From contig NC_079518.1 in NCBI RefSeq assembly GCF_000801105.2, forward strand, positions 27,074,800 through 27,138,799: a stretch of 64,000 bases of DNA, given 5' to 3'. This DNA comes from Raphanus sativus. Its lineage: Eukaryota; Streptophyta; Magnoliopsida; Brassicales; Brassicaceae. The notes below the pieces were generated by a model, which was given only the letters and a program-made list of their open reading frames with translations, was not told where the DNA came from and searched no databases. Of the stretch, positions 43,781 to 57,150 are shown one piece after another. Every line of letters begins with the position of its first letter. Position 1 is the first letter of the stretch. Both the position numbers and the translations under genes were made by a program.

Positions 43781-46228
43781 ATGTCTCTCTTCTACGATCT
43801 TCAAATCTGTATCAATGGAGATCACACATTCTTCCTCAATCAGGTAAAACCTAAACCGAATCTTGATTATGCTCTGTTTCTTATTTCTACTGTATGCTCT
43901 GTTTTAGGATGTGATCTCAAAGTACTCTGGAAGCTTAAGGAAGCTGATAAAACAGAGCAAGAAGAAGAGAAACAAGAAGAGTAAATCTTCAGAGATCATC
44001 GCTATCGAGATCGATGGGTTTCCAGGTGGACCAGATGGGTTTGAGCTGGTTTCAAGGTTCTGTTACAGCAACGGAGGAATCTCGATCGATGTCTCAAACG
44101 TCTCGACTCTGTACTGCTGCTCTGTTTTTCTAGGCATGACGGAAAAGCTCTGTTTCTCTAACCTCTTGCTCCAAACAGAGTCTTTTCTCGAAGAAGTGTT
44201 CTACGGTTCTTGGAACGACATCGTTTCAAGCCTCAAGAGCTGCGAGCAAGTGTTCCTCCACGCAGATTCGTACGGTCTCGTCGATAAACTCATTTTCGCA
44301 GCTTTGACCAGAATCTCTCGGAGTTCAGAAGCGTTCTCTTCTTCTTCACTGTCTTCTTCTTCGCCTTCTTCGGCTAAGAACACGCCTGAATCAGACAAAA
44401 GGTTAACTTCTCAGACTGTTTCTTGCGGAAGAAGCAACGAGTGGTGGTTCAATGATATGTCAAGTCTCTCCCCAATGATCATCTTGAAGTTAAAAAGGAT
44501 CATTGGAGCTTACAAAACCAATGTGAAAAGCTTGGTCATGACTAAGTTTCTTCTCCATTATCTCAAGACAAGACTCCAAACCAAATCAAGAAATATAGAG
44601 CTTATGAGGAACAAGCTTGAGTACTCTGATTTAGCTGATACAGCGGTTACAGGAGTGGTTTTGGCTGGTAAAACCGTGTTTTCTTGCAGGAAACTCTTCT
44701 GGGTTCTTCGGGTTTTATCCAGTTTTAGTCTAAGTAGAGAGTCAAAAACCGGTTTAGAAACCCTAATTGGAGAAATGTTGGATCAAGCAACACTTGATGA
44801 TCTTCTGATACCTGCAGCTGGAGGAAGCAGAGAGAGTGGGTTCTACAATGTTGTTCTTGTGATAAGATTGCTAAAAGTGTTTGTGAGGAACAGAGAAGAA
44901 GGAGAAGAAGAAGAAGAATCAAAGATGAAAGAAGTTGGGAGATTGATTGATAAGTATTTAAGAGAGATATCTCCAGATCAGAATTTGAAAGTATCCAAGT
45001 TCCTTGGTGTTGCAGAGAGTTTGCCAGATTCTGCTAGAGGTTGCTTTGATGGAGTTTACAGAGCCATTGACATCTATCTACAGGTCAGTACTTATTTTCT
45101 TGAATTTTCTTTTTACCTGATCAACATTTTTCTTGCATCTCTTCACCAACTAATTGATGGTGCAAAAAATTAAAAAGTTTTTAATACAAGTGAGACAAAT
45201 AAAGAGGGAATAAGTTGTTTTTCTTTAAAATTTGTATTGGACATACAGAAGATGACAAGTGACAGATAGATTTTGAATACATTTTTCTATTAAACAGATT
45301 TTTGGTTTCTTGTATTCATCAAGAGATTCAAACAGAGCTAAACTATTCTTTTAATCATCATAAAGATTTGAAGGTTGTGATGATGTGTATACCATTTATA
45401 CACTGAGAGTATATTTTATATTTAAGACTTGGAGTCATCTTCAGTTTCTTCACTGTCTTGTTGCTGCCGTGGGGTTCCTGTCAGATTACCTCACAAGGAT
45501 ACAAGTTTCTTCTGTATTCTTGTCTGTCTGGTCCTTTTACTATTTTTTAAAACAATACTATTAATAACACTATACTAAAAACTCAAAACTATAGTTCTTT
45601 TTGGGTATAGTACTATCAAATATCAAATATTGCCACTGGAAACACTAACAAGCATTCATATTTATTTTATATTAGTAACTGATAATTTCCATTTTATTAA
45701 ACCAAATATGAAATTTAAAGAAACAAATGATATTTCAGTTTTATATTTGATCATTTTTCCTAGAGACTTTCAATATTATTTACATCAAAATAAAATCCTT
45801 TTTAAAAAAGAAATACATTTGTGGTGACATTATATAATAAGTCCTTTCTAATGTTTTGTTACTTTGTTGTTGTACAGTCTCATCCTAATCTAACACCAGA
45901 AGATCGAACAAAGATATGTCGATGTCTCAATTACAAGAAACTGACACTGGAGACCTGCAGACAGCTCGCCAGAAACCCTAAGATCCCTCCAGATGTTGCC
46001 ATTCAAGCACTCAAGTCCAGATGTGACGATCAAAAACAGAGAACTCCAATTCCAGAGGTGAAACTTGTAAACAAGAGTACGTGTCGTAGTCGTAGACACT
46101 CACAAGACAAGAAGCCTGTAATGTTGCACCATAAAGGCTTTGCGATATCAGAGAAATTAGCCGAGGAGCTGAAGACTAAAGAAGTATATAACTGGAAGGT
46201 TATAGATAGTTTCAGAGAACAGCTATGA
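43781..46228 (+). CDS. NPH3/RPT2-family BTB protein
   Basis: Three exons: 43781-43843, 43908-45083, 45878-46228; 529 aa. A short N-terminal BTB/POZ ([20 protein letters not shown] ... CSVFLGMTE) precedes the NPH3 domain, which starts near [20 protein letters not shown] (about residue 183) and runs to about 430, with the usual [17 protein letters not shown] signature bridging the last intron. The end is a Lys/Arg-rich tail rather than a long coiled coil. Family members are CUL3 adaptors or plasma-membrane phototropin partners in light responses; the specific role of this member is not known to me. Corresponds to At1g50280 (phototropic-responsive NPH3 family, from memory), length almost the same. 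The second intron (794 bp) is unusually long for the gene. Confidence 0.93.
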
Positions 46229-46857
46229 GGTGAAATTGTAATCTCATTTTGCGTCCCAGTGTTGTACAGAGTCTTGTACAAATAATCGGTTTCAGCAATA
46301 TTTTTTAGTACCAAATTGACTAGCTCTCAGGCTGCATTTGCAGGTCAGGATAGTCACTTCAACTACGAGTTGGGCATTTGGCTCAGACCAAAATAAACCG
46401 AACCGATCAAACTGAGAATTTTTAGTTTCCAATTTCACATTTGGTTTAGATAAAATTCAATAGATTCTGTTCAGGTCGTCAAATATCAACCAAACAAAAC
46501 TGAATAAATAAACTGAAATTAAGGCCGAACTATACCAAATTTTATCAGAACAATTTGTGTTCCGCCGAATAAACCGAGATATAAAACGATTTTGGTTTAA
46601 TTAGGAACACAAAACATAACTAAAAACCAAACCAAATAATCTGAATTTCAAACCAAACCACAATATATTTAGTGATACCCTCTCGAAAATGAGAAAACCC
46701 TAAAAAACCGAATGTTCAATTCTACTCGGTGCTTTTAAAATTGGAACGAAAAATAAATCATAAAATTTTTGGATCACAGTTCAATATAGTTTCACCAGAC
46801 GAAACCTAATTCGATAATATGGTTTAATATATTTTTAATATATAAATTTAAAAGTAA
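46229..46857. other. Intergenic DNA, possible decayed hAT-like MITE
   Basis: aaccgaaccgatcaaactgag and similar runs (46390-46700) resemble the interior of hAT-type MITEs. No convincing TIR pair found. Confidence 0.35.
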
Positions 46858-47530
46858 CTAGATTCTGACCCGCCTTTCAGAGGGCAGGTATATTTTTTGT
46901 TGAAAAAATTAATTTTATGTCATGAATATTTTTATCCTTGATAAATTATATTTTGTTAAGAATTTATGAAATTATCTAAAATTATTGTATGAATTATTTT
47001 TGTTATTTTAAATATGACCAAAATTTTGAAGACTCCAAATAATTCTGATCCGTATTATGATTTTTGTTTATTAACCTGCTGTTAAACTTGTGAATTATTT
47101 CACAGTGATTTTATTTTTAGTATTTTAATTTAAATAAAAAGTTTAATATTTTTAAACTATTGTTTTTTGTCATAGACCCGTTATGTATTGATAAAATCTG
47201 TTTTGTGTATTTTAAAAAGTTTATATGATTTTTTAATTTAAATGAAACTATTTTTTTAAATATTTGAGAACATTCGGGTCTTCAGAATCTAGATTCTGAC
47301 CCATCCTTTCAAAAAGACATGCATATTTTTTTGTTTAATTTTTTCTAGATATTTAACAGCAATCATATACGACCTACAAAATATATCCTAAGAAAGATTG
47401 TAAACAGTAATTAACTAAATCTTAATCAAAATCTATTTGATTTACTGTAGAAATAATAGTAATTTAAAGTTGGCCGGCATACACTCGTTTCTTTATAATT
47501 ATAAATCCATTTTTTGTAATCATATTTATC
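46858..47530 (-). mobile_element. Two overlapping Helitron 3' ends, same orientation
   Basis: Minus strand ends gcgggtcagaatCTAG|T at 46858 and gggtcagaatCTAG at 47289, each preceded by a short hairpin (gcctttcagagggc at the first). The body following each (tat.ttttttgttgaa/tttaattttt) is alike, so one copy lies behind another. Same family as 36208 and 986. Confidence 0.6.
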
Positions 47531-47539
47531 TATTCAGAA

Positions 47540-48215
47540 TAGGTCTAGGCATCCGGTCCTCGGATCAGGTTTTATTGGGTCTGCATCCTTCGGTTCCTGA
47601 AAATTTAGATCCATATAGATATCTATAGTTTTTCAGGTCTGCTCGGCCTGGATCTTGTCGAACTCTTGTCGGTTCAGGTATATAATTCTAATATCCGTAA
47701 AACACTCGTAATTTCAGTTTTATTTCGGATTCGGGTTGATTTGGGTATATAGGACCCGAAAAAGACCTGACATATCCAAATTGAATTTGAAAACTCAAAA
47801 AGTACCTGTAAATCCTAAAAATACCTGGAGAAAATATATCTGAAACTTACCCAAAATCAGATCCGAAAATCCGAAAGGTATCTCAAATTTTACCCGAACA
47901 CCCAAATTATATTTTTTTGGAAATCTAAAATTTACCCGAAACCTGAAATTATACCTAAAAACCTGAACCCGAAACTTAAAAAAATATCTGAAATATCCAA
48001 AATACACACAATCATCCAAATTTACCTAATATATAATAATTTTTGAGTATTTCAAATACCTGATTGGGTCTCTTGTAGGACGTAGATCCAAACCGAGACT
48101 CGTGGATCCCCATAAAAAAGATCCAATAAATATTTTAGCATAGACTCGGATCTGAACCTGTATTTTCGGATCCGTTCTAGTTTGGTTCTTCGGGTCCGGT
48201 AAAATGTTAGACCTA
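47540..48215. mobile_element. Non-autonomous TIR element rich in 'acccgaaa' motifs (hAT-like)
   Basis: Left taggtctaggcatccggtcc, right inverse taggtctaacattttaccgg. The interior repeats ccgaaa/cctgaaa words like those of the elements at 14-16 kb, but is a different family. Target duplication not clear. Non-coding. Confidence 0.65.
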
Positions 48216-48418
48216 TATTAGATCTTGATCTGTGCTTGAAGCGCATATATAGTGTTGTTTTGTATTTTTTTCTGTAAATATGTCTGAAATTAATTATTAC
48301 TATTTTATTATTAACTTTCTAATCATAAATTTATGAATACAAATTGAAGATTTATTTTAAAATTTAAATATACTAATTTTTTAGTTTATTAAAAATATTG
48401 CAATACAAACTATAAATA

Positions 48419-48424
<6 letters not shown>

Positions 48425-48452
<28 letters not shown>
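48425..48452. repeat. (TA)n microsatellite
   Basis: About 14 TA units in AT-rich intergenic DNA. Confidence 0.9.
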
Positions 48453-48455
<3 letters not shown>

Positions 48456-48865
48456 CAGTTATGCTAAATTATAACACATACCATAAAACCATAATTTTAT
48501 ATAAGAATTGTAATACCATATTTTTAGTAAAATAGTCTAAACTGGCCTAACTATATAATCCTAACAACCGTTAGTTACTTTATAAAGTTAAAGTTACATA
48601 TGTATGCAGTTAGTACATACGTATGCAGTTATCGGCAGGGTTGGTTCCCGATTAATGTGGGGAAAAGGAGGTGGTTATGTTGATATATAAAATGTAAAAA
48701 TAGAGAAATAATCAAAGGTAAGCATCGTGGATTCAGATAGATGGACATAACCTGATATTAATTGGTCATGCTGAAGAATTAATAGAATAGATGTTAACAA
48801 ATATGATACAAATTAAAATATAAATAAAATTTTAACATAAAAATATTATAAATATAAATTAGCTT

Positions 48866-49716
48866 CTTCTTTTTTTCCGTCAAAGTTATTAATTAAGGGA
48901 TTAAGCCCAGAAGTCCAAAGCTCAAAAAGAGCATACAAAAGCCCATAAAGCAGGCAACATAAAGAAATTTTTAATGGGCCATAACCCGCAAAGCCCAAAC
49001 AAGAACGAAAACCCTAGACTGAAGACACACTTCGAAACACCCGTCTACCCCCTCAACCGCCGCAGGACACGTGTCGCACTCTCATCGCATGGAGCTACAC
49101 GACGCACGGCCACCGCGCCTTCATCACTTCGAGTTAACTCTGGAGGCAATCCCCGTCATTTCACCGGGAGACGTCCAAACCCACCATACCCATCGTCGAT
49201 TCCAGCGTTTTTTTTCAAGCGGAGAGCATCACCGGAAAACCGTCCAGAGATCTCATCCGGAAGAATCGCCGGAATCGCCATCTTCATCACCTTGGCTTCT
49301 TTCACCAGAGAGCGTCACCGACACCGTCGGGATCTCATCCCCAAGCGAAACCCTTACACAGCTAGAGCCACCAATCGGACAGTCTGAGTGGCCAAGATAC
49401 CAGATCTACCGTCAAAGCGCCAAAACCTAACGACGTCGCCTAAAACCAACCGCTTACCTCAATATAGATGGTACAACGACGGAAACAGAGCCGACTGCCC
49501 ACCGAAGAGAAGATGCGACGCCGTAAACTAGATAAACCGCAAAGAAAAACAAGAAAAACAAAACGGAGAAGAAAGCAAGAAAACCTGACCGACGGTGGCT
49601 ATGGGAACTCACGTCGTCGGCCGGTGACAAGAAACGTGACTGCGAGCTCTAGAGAGTTCTAGAGCGAAGTCAGAGCTTCTCTCTCTTAAGGGTTCTTTTT
49701 TCAACCAGGTCTCCAA
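48866..49716 (-). mobile_element. Retroposon with A-rich tail and 10-bp target duplication
   Basis: Flanked by aaattagctt at 48856-48865 and 49717-49726. The minus strand ends tttgacggaaaaaaagaag, the ending of many Brassicaceae LINE copies. The interior is GC-rich (about 49020-49680) and shows the tctccggcg/gccgccg words of LINE leader regions. It contains long open frames in several phases, but no reverse transcriptase or other recognisable domain; a truncated or non-autonomous copy. Confidence 0.65.
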
Positions 49717-49726
49717 AAATTAGCTT

Positions 49727-50126
49727 TATATTTATGTAGATGATTTTTTAAAATAGTTTTAGTGCTTTTTATCGGTTTAATAACTTTGAAATACAATCCA
49801 ACTACGTGATTTTGGTTCATGGTCTAACCAGATGCTATTACTTATTAGACCCAGTTCACTTATATATCTGGTTCTTGGTCAAAACCAATCCAACTATTGA
49901 TGATTGATCCAGTTTGAAAAACACTAGTTCTACAGTTCTACTTCAAATGTTTGTAATTTATTATTTCTAATCTTAACTTAATATTTTTTGGATCGTTCTT
50001 AGTTGATGCGATCTTGGTTTACGATCGTTTGCGCATTTTTCATCGATTTCAAACGTAATAACAATACTGCAAAGTAGTGAAACAGTGATGTGACATAATG
50101 GATTTACAGGGACGTCTCGTTTCTTC
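49727..50126. other. Intergenic DNA and 3' region of the TIO gene
   Basis: No gene seen. The 3' UTR of the minus-strand TIO gene lies just left of 50127. Confidence 0.5.
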
Positions 50127-53100
50127 TTAAGAACCACCACCACCAACTTTGGCGACAATAACTGAAGCGTAGTGAGCAATATTAGTCTCAGGGGAATGTT
50201 TAAGCCTCGCGATGACCGGGAACAACTCCGATGACTTCACGAACTGTCTGCAAATCTGGTGGTTCGAACACATTTTAGCCAGCGAGAAGAGTGCTATCTT
50301 CAGTGGTGACTCAGTTGCTGTCTCTTTCTTGCTTGGGTTCAGGGCAGTAGCCGAGCAGTCCGCGACCAACTTCAGTAATGTCTGCATCACGAAAACCCCC
50401 ACAACATAAGCAAAATTAGACATCAGTTTCTTGCCTGAGGAGAATATATGAACACAAAAATCTCCTTGAACTTAATATGAAATAACGTTTAGATGGAGAC
50501 GAAATCATTAAAATTCGTGATTGACTTGACACGGATGTAGTAGATACTTAACCTGTAAAGCTCCTTTAGAGACTATATCTTCACAAAGCTTGTTGGAGTT
50601 TCGGACAAGGTTGCTCAATGCACCAGCAGCGTTCGCTTTCGTCTTGTCTTCTTCGGCTGAGGTCAAAACATTTGCTAGCTGCGTTATAGATCGTCTTAGT
50701 TCTTCGTATAGCTTGTCACTATGGTAAGCAGCGTTCCCAATCTACAAAAATAAAATTTCAAGGACCTCTTTCAAAAATTTGATCAAAATATTATGTGAAA
50801 TGTTTGTTAGTTTATAGATATGAGTTTACAGCAAAGCAGGCGAATTTCTGTGTTCGTTTGTCAGGATCAGCGCATCGATCAATGAGGAGACCGATGATTT
50901 GATGTTCCGCCTACAAGATAATAAACACGCAGACAATGTAAGAAGGAACACTCTGTTTTCAAAACATTAAGATAGCTCAAAGTGTAGTTACTTACGAGAG
51001 AACTATAGAAATATTCATTGTGTCTGCACATGTTACCAAGAGCGCTACAAGCTTTTGCGCGTATATTTGGATCCGGATGAGTCAGAAACTCCTTTAGAGG
51101 CTGCAAAACAGAAGCCTCACCGACGTATTTGTAGAAAGCCTACAGGGTTGTTGACAATACCAACAAGTTAGATAGGAGCGTTTGTAATTTAACTATCCTA
51201 TGTGTTGTGTCTAAGCAAATACTAGAATGCATATGTGTTTATTTCGGTTTTATGAATTTATAAACATTACCTTATCCATCCTCGATAGATCAGATATGAT
51301 CATCAGAACATCAAGTATGACTTCTCTTGGACTTGAATTGTTGAGTAATTTTTTCATTCTGTTAGGATCCAACAGACCTTTGCTAACCAGCTCTACCGCA
51401 AGACGTGGACGGCCCACCATTTTGGCAAGAAAAGCAACAGGCCTTACTAAATCTTTTAGGTCCAAGTGTTCCAAGCAACGAAGAATTAAACTGGGCACTC
51501 CCACCTGAAAGTTCAATCCAAAAGAGATTAACCAAACAGAATACTGAGTGAAGAAGTGAAACCGAACTACTAGTCACAGTTACTATTTACAAAAATTACT
51601 AATTGATGCACGTCCTCCATTCCATAGACATAATAAGCGTGTGTCAAACTTATGCTCTATTACGTGATTTCAGCTCATGAATCATGAAGAAGCAAATAAA
51701 AATGTATATATAATCAAAGAAACAGAATCGAATAACTAACCTCCACGAGGACTTTTATGTATTTATCCATATCCTCTTCTATAGCTTTTAGCAGATCTCT
51801 ATCTTCGATGCACACTCTCACGCCAGGAGAGCCCACGTTGAGAATGAATCCACTATTCACAGAAGCTGTTGCAGATAACGGACCTGGTTGACTTTGTAGA
51901 GCAACAAAAGGAAACGCAAGCAGATCAATTATCACATTTATCGTCTCTCTGGCTCCATCTTTTCCTCCCCCTGGACCTCCCCAGCTCTTTACTAGCTTGA
52001 TATGAGCATCAGACATTAAATAAGAAACCAGTTTCATGTTTTCGGTCTTCAATAGAACTTGACGGAAAGTTAAAGTGCCGCCCGAAAGACAGTGGCAAAT
52101 AGACGAAACTGCCCATATAACGCCCATAGGAGACAAGCCAATCCGATTGGGAGTGTTCTTGATGTCATCTGGCGAAGCATTTGAAAGTCTGCCAGCTAAC
52201 AGATTCATAAGAAGCAATGGTGTACCACTAGCAATAAGCTGCTGAACTGTTAAAGGTCCTCCCCACTTCAATCTGGATTCTAATAAACCAATGCATCCAT
52301 CTAGAAGTCCATGCCATTTGGTAAGATTAGGCTTGGCAGAAGGAGATATGACTTCACCTTCATTACTTGGCATCGGCCTTAGATGATAACACAGCTTAGT
52401 AGCTCGAGGAATCAGAGGCACTGCCATCTCAGAGACAGAAGATTCCGCAGAAGATCCTTTTTCAAGAGAGAGGATAGATGCAAGAGCAAGCATAGCTGAT
52501 GCAGAGTGATTCTGAAGGGAGGCTTCGATTTTGTCCTCTGAGGCAATATGATTGGCTATGGCAGAAAGACGATGTAGATGCTTCTTTGGAGAAGTTGTCA
52601 GCATCAACAAAGCAGAATTTCTCCCACTTACATTCAAACATTGGGCAACTGTTGCCAACAGAAGGCATGAATGGAACACCAGATTGTTTAGTCTGCCCTT
52701 GATGTTATTTGTTTCTCCGGTTTGTTGGTCCTTGATCGCTGATGTTGCATAAGATAGTATAGAAAATATTTCTGAAATAACAGTACCATCCTCTCCACCA
52801 CTGACTACGGTAGCAATAGGCAGTGAACTGGGAAGACCACAAAGCACGCTAGGCATAAGTCCGTTGTGAAGGCAGCATCTTGACAAAAGCTGATGCATCA
52901 CAGGAGTTTCCAGTTAAGTTTCAAGAAGGGAAAAAGAAACAAGCTATGAAATTTGTAAGTCTACGAAACCAAATAAGGAGGGGAGCATCGCATGATCACC
53001 TGGATTGCAGAAATCAATGGAGCCTCCGTTCGTTGGTGGAGGCAATGGCTGACAGCAATTTGCACATGCTTTGATCGGAGATATGTTCTTGTCACTGTAT

Positions 53101-56100
53101 CGACAAGTTTCTCAGATAACGGACCCCACTCACAGTTCCTTTGGTCAAGCTGAGAGAGACGATGGCTCTGCAAGGCATCGAGAGGAAATATGTAGGCATT
53201 GTCATTCTTGAAGAATGTTTCTGAAGCATCTATGAGAATCCATATTGCTCTACAAGCTTCGCAGGCTGCTGCTAACATCTGTGAAGAGCCAGAAGCTAAA
53301 CTCGATCCAGACGAAGCCAAACATAGACACAAATGATCAACTATGCGGGACATGTTAGCATGCTCCAAAATCTGTTGCGAAGTAGAATCAGGAGTTGAAG
53401 TCTTTAGATTTTCTGCAACTCGAGACAACATCGTTCCGATGCAACAACACGCCTCATATAAAATTCTACCAGTTCCCTCTTCTTCCCATCCGACAACCTA
53501 CATAGACATAAAGTAATAAATAAGTACAGTTGGTTTGTTCTCAAAAGAACCTCTGCACCAAAAGAAAGGTCACCTGTACGAAAATTTCCACTAATTTGGT
53601 CCAGTGCCTGATGTAGGAACTATGTATGCTACTGCCTTCAATATGTCCTACCAAGTTTTTAGTGACTGAAAGACTCTGATAAAGAAACAAGGAAGGTTAC
53701 AAATCATCTATGACTGTTCAATAAAGTAGAAAATCTAATCAAACACATGGAAGAAGTTTTGCTCAAGAGAATTCACCTTTGGTATTATGTTGTTGAACTC
53801 GGATGATTTCATCCCAACAAGAGCGTCAGTAAAATCTAGCAGTGCACATGTTATTTTGTCAGTCAGTCCAACCGAAACTATGGCGCGAGCTGCAACCAGA
53901 TTAGAAATGATCCTGAGGGACTGAACAGAACAAGCAACATCTTTATCCCTGCACACCCATGAAGACAATGCGAATATCATAAATTTACAACATATTACTG
54001 GAAGAGAGTAAAAGATCATAAGACCATTTGAAACTTTGTTTTACGTAGAATACCTATTTATGTTTTATTATGATCCGGTAGGTTAAAAGAACAACACAAA
54101 TTACCTTTTAAACAGTTGCGTGGATTTTGAACATCTTTCCAGTGACAGCAAAAGAACATCCACTGCTTTATCATCTTCACCAATAACTTTTGCACCTTTA
54201 GCAGTGCGGGATGTATTTTCCAGTTTGTCTAATGTTGCATCACCTGAAACGAGAAAAACAACACAGGCATGTTAGATATTCCGGAAGAAGGTTAAAGTCT
54301 ATGAAAGCCAAGTTACAAAAAAAAAAAAGATTAAAGTCCTTTCACATATATCATGAACTGGGTTTATATTTAATATGTGCCGAAAGTAAAATCTATAAAA
54401 AAAAGTAGGATGAAGAGATTTACAAATAAAATCTCTCGTTACCTGCACTTTTGATATCCTCTTGGGTTGGGAATCCGAGAAAGTCCTCAGGAGATGGAGA
54501 AAGTACTTCGACAGCAGTCTTCATATCTGACTGAACGTCAGCTAGAGTTCCTGGAGGAGAGGCGTCTTTAACCGGGGTCGCATTTTCACATTTTTCTGTG
54601 TCACATTAACACTACAAAATTAATAAAGGAGAAAAATAATTAAGAGATGATTTAACCACAGACTGAAGTTAGTCAAACCGTTTCTCTGTTGCCCTCCATT
54701 TCCTTGTCTCCAAGTTGCCTTATGGTCAACTACTGCTGTATGCATTTCCTGAATACGAGTTCCAAAATATTCTTAGTGAGCTATTATTCCAACAATCTTT
54801 TTCAATTTACAAATCGTTTTATTGAATGAAAAGGACAATTTCAACAAAATTCTGTGTACATAAGACACAAGCTGCAAACTGTAAGTCATCAATAGTAGAT
54901 TGTTACCCTGGCTTCCGCTTCCTCTAGTGATTCTTTAACGAAGGGGTGCTGAAGAAGAGCAGGCCAGGTTAATCGACTTTGGGGCACCTGTTTTGCAATG
55001 TACAATATACAAACGTTTTAGCCCTTTCCAAGATAAGTCTGACGAATATCAATACATGGTAAAAATAGCTTGGAACAATAGAAACTTCACCTTGTTGAGC
55101 AATCCCTTCAAAAAGCTTTTGAAATTATAACTCATTTCATCAGGATATTTGACGGGATCCTTTAAGATTCACTAAAATGTTAGCTCAAACATTTAGCATA
55201 GAAGATGGACAAGAATATTATATACCTTAACAATGTGACGGATGAGAGCGTACACAGAATTAGTGTAGAAGGGAGGTTGACCGACATATAATTCATACCT
55301 AATGTATCACAAGCGACTATTTAGAACCATCCCAAGTGTGGTATTATGTACATAACGCAAAAATGAAAAACTATGAAAGAAAAGCCATCAAAATCATCAC
55401 ATTAATATGTGCAGTGGAAGTGGGACAAGTAAAATGAGTTTCTCCACTTACAATATAACACCAAGAGACCACAGGTCAGCGGTATGATTGTATGGCTGTT
55501 CTCTCACAAGCTCCGGCGCCATGTACAATGGAGTGCCTGAAGTAAACAAGGCACGACTTATTGAGTTATCTATTCGTTCATAGCCATAGGCCTTATGAAA
55601 ATAAAAGATGTTAACCTTTTATAGATCGCAAAACTACAGTGTTGGCAGACATAGCTCGAGCGAAACCAAAATCACATAGCTGAAAAATTCAAAGGGTAGA
55701 CAGTTAAAAAGTATGCCTACGAAAATTGATATAGAAGAAAAGAACATAACAAGCTGCATTGGAATGTATAATAAAAGCTACTTTTGTTGCTACTTGTAAT
55801 TAGCTAAGTATATGAGATTTCAGGCTATCCGTTTCCTCTTCTTGTAGTGCAAATTTACATAATAAACTTACTTTTCTTCAACAAGCATTAGACTGAAAGT
55901 TCTAAGGGTCATATATTATTTTCAAGAGGTAGAAGAAACTTGTATAAAAACATGCTGGAAGCAGAAAAAGGAAGGTTAGATTACCTTAACCACTGACCCA
56001 GGACCAATAAGAATGTTTTGTGGCTTCATGTCACGGTGGATAATACGGTTCGAATGCAAGTAATGCAATGCTTTCACCTGGGGGTTTGAGAAGTTTGGAC

Positions 56101-56748
56101 ATTGGTCTTATTAAATCACAAAAGAAGGAATTTAAATGTAGTAACAAGAGCCAAATTGGCAAAATGCGTTACCAGCTGCTTAGCGATTGCTTGAACTTGC
56201 TCTTCCGGAAGGCACTTGTCATCTTCAAGAACCTCAAACAGTTCACCCTATGAAAGGTGTTCCATCATGATTAGTATATTTATTTACAATTCTTTAAGAA
56301 GCCACAGGGAGGAGGAGAAGATTTACTTGGGCAAACTCAGTGACAACACAGAACTCTCGTGCGTTTTCAAAGGAGTCGAGCATTTCAATAATGTTCTCAT
56401 GCTTGAGCTTCCGCAATATCTGAAAATTACACATTAAAAAAGTATGGTTATTATATTAGGGAACACCACGTGGATGCGAAGCGTGGAAGTTTCTAAACCT
56501 CGATTTCTTGTCTTAGACTATGTATATCTTTGTCACTCTTCCCTTGTTTCATGATGAACTTCATCGCCACCGTCTGATTTAAATAAAATTCATCAAAGTA
56601 AGATTTGTAATCAATCAATACAGATTAAACGAACGAACAAGATCATTTAGCAATATACCTGGCCGGTATACTTTCGTCTTCCTTTGTAGACTCTCCCGAA
56701 CGAGCCTTCACCAACGAGCTCAATCACATGATAATCCTCAACGCCCAT
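50127..56748 (-). CDS. TIO: TWO-IN-ONE / FUSED-type kinase for cytokinesis
   Basis: Twenty-two coding exons (minus): 56748-56659, 56573-56499, 56419-56327, 56247-56173, 56077-55985, 55679-55616, 55536-55452, 55298-55226, 55159-55091, 54987-54907, 54748-54679, 54595-54443, 54243-54105, 53948-53777, 53675-53574, 53497-53000, 52889-51741, 51504-51271, 51139-50996, 50910-50830, 50741-50553, 50381-50127. They join in frame to 1327 aa, like Arabidopsis TIO (about 1322). The kinase domain is at 5-256: GEGSFGRV, Lys35, HRDMKPQN (Asp127), DFG (145-147), APE. The rest is a long alpha-helical, ARM/HEAT-like region. TIO acts at the phragmoplast midline with kinesin-12 to expand the cell plate, in pollen and somatic cells. 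All residues needed for catalysis are present and no break was found. Matches At1g50240 from memory. Confidence 0.96.
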
Positions 56749-56772
56749 ACTTGAGCACGATTGTCTTTTAAT

Positions 56773-57008
56773 CTGCCGTATAAAGCAGCAACGTATTAGC
56801 TTTCTTTAATGCAAACAAAAATTGAGAGTCTAGGTCTAGTTCAATCAGAAAGCTTCGAAAGGATCTTTTGCGTTCCGATTTAGCTAACAATCGCGAATTA
56901 ACTAAGCTAGAAGTAGAGATCTTAAATATGATTGGCGAAAATATCAGAATAATCGGGGGAATCGAAGATTTTAAAGCGAAGTAGAGGCGGATATAGAACC
57001 GACCGTAC
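56773..57008 (-). other. Intron in the TIO 5' UTR
   Basis: Donor cgcgag|gtacgg at 57008 and acceptor gccg(c)ag before attaaaag at 56772. The upstream UTR exon extends to about 57130 and contains a (GA)n run. Leader introns near the start often raise expression in plants. Confidence 0.55.
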
Positions 57009-57125
57009 CTCGCGAAGATGCGTAGAGTAGAGGAAGGCGTGGCCGGCGGAGATTGAAGAAGAAGTTGAGACGCTACCGATGCAGAACGGCTGTGAAACGA
57101 AGAAGAGAGATCCGTTGGATCGATG

Positions 57126-57150
57126 TTTAGAGAGAGAGAGAGAGAGAGTG
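57126..57150. repeat. (GA)n microsatellite in the TIO 5' UTR/promoter
   Basis: gagagagagagagagagagt; a (CT)n run on the coding strand, a common plant core-promoter/leader feature. Confidence 0.85.

Noticed and set aside
48974..49430. A 137-codon and a 119-codon open frame
   Set aside because: Both lie inside a retroposon with target duplications, overlap in different frames, and show only Arg/Pro/Ser-rich sequence from GC-rich DNA.
50553..50741. Apparent one-base insertion in a TIO exon near 50700
   Set aside because: Recounting gave a 189-bp exon, exactly 63 codons, with the expected residues; no frameshift.
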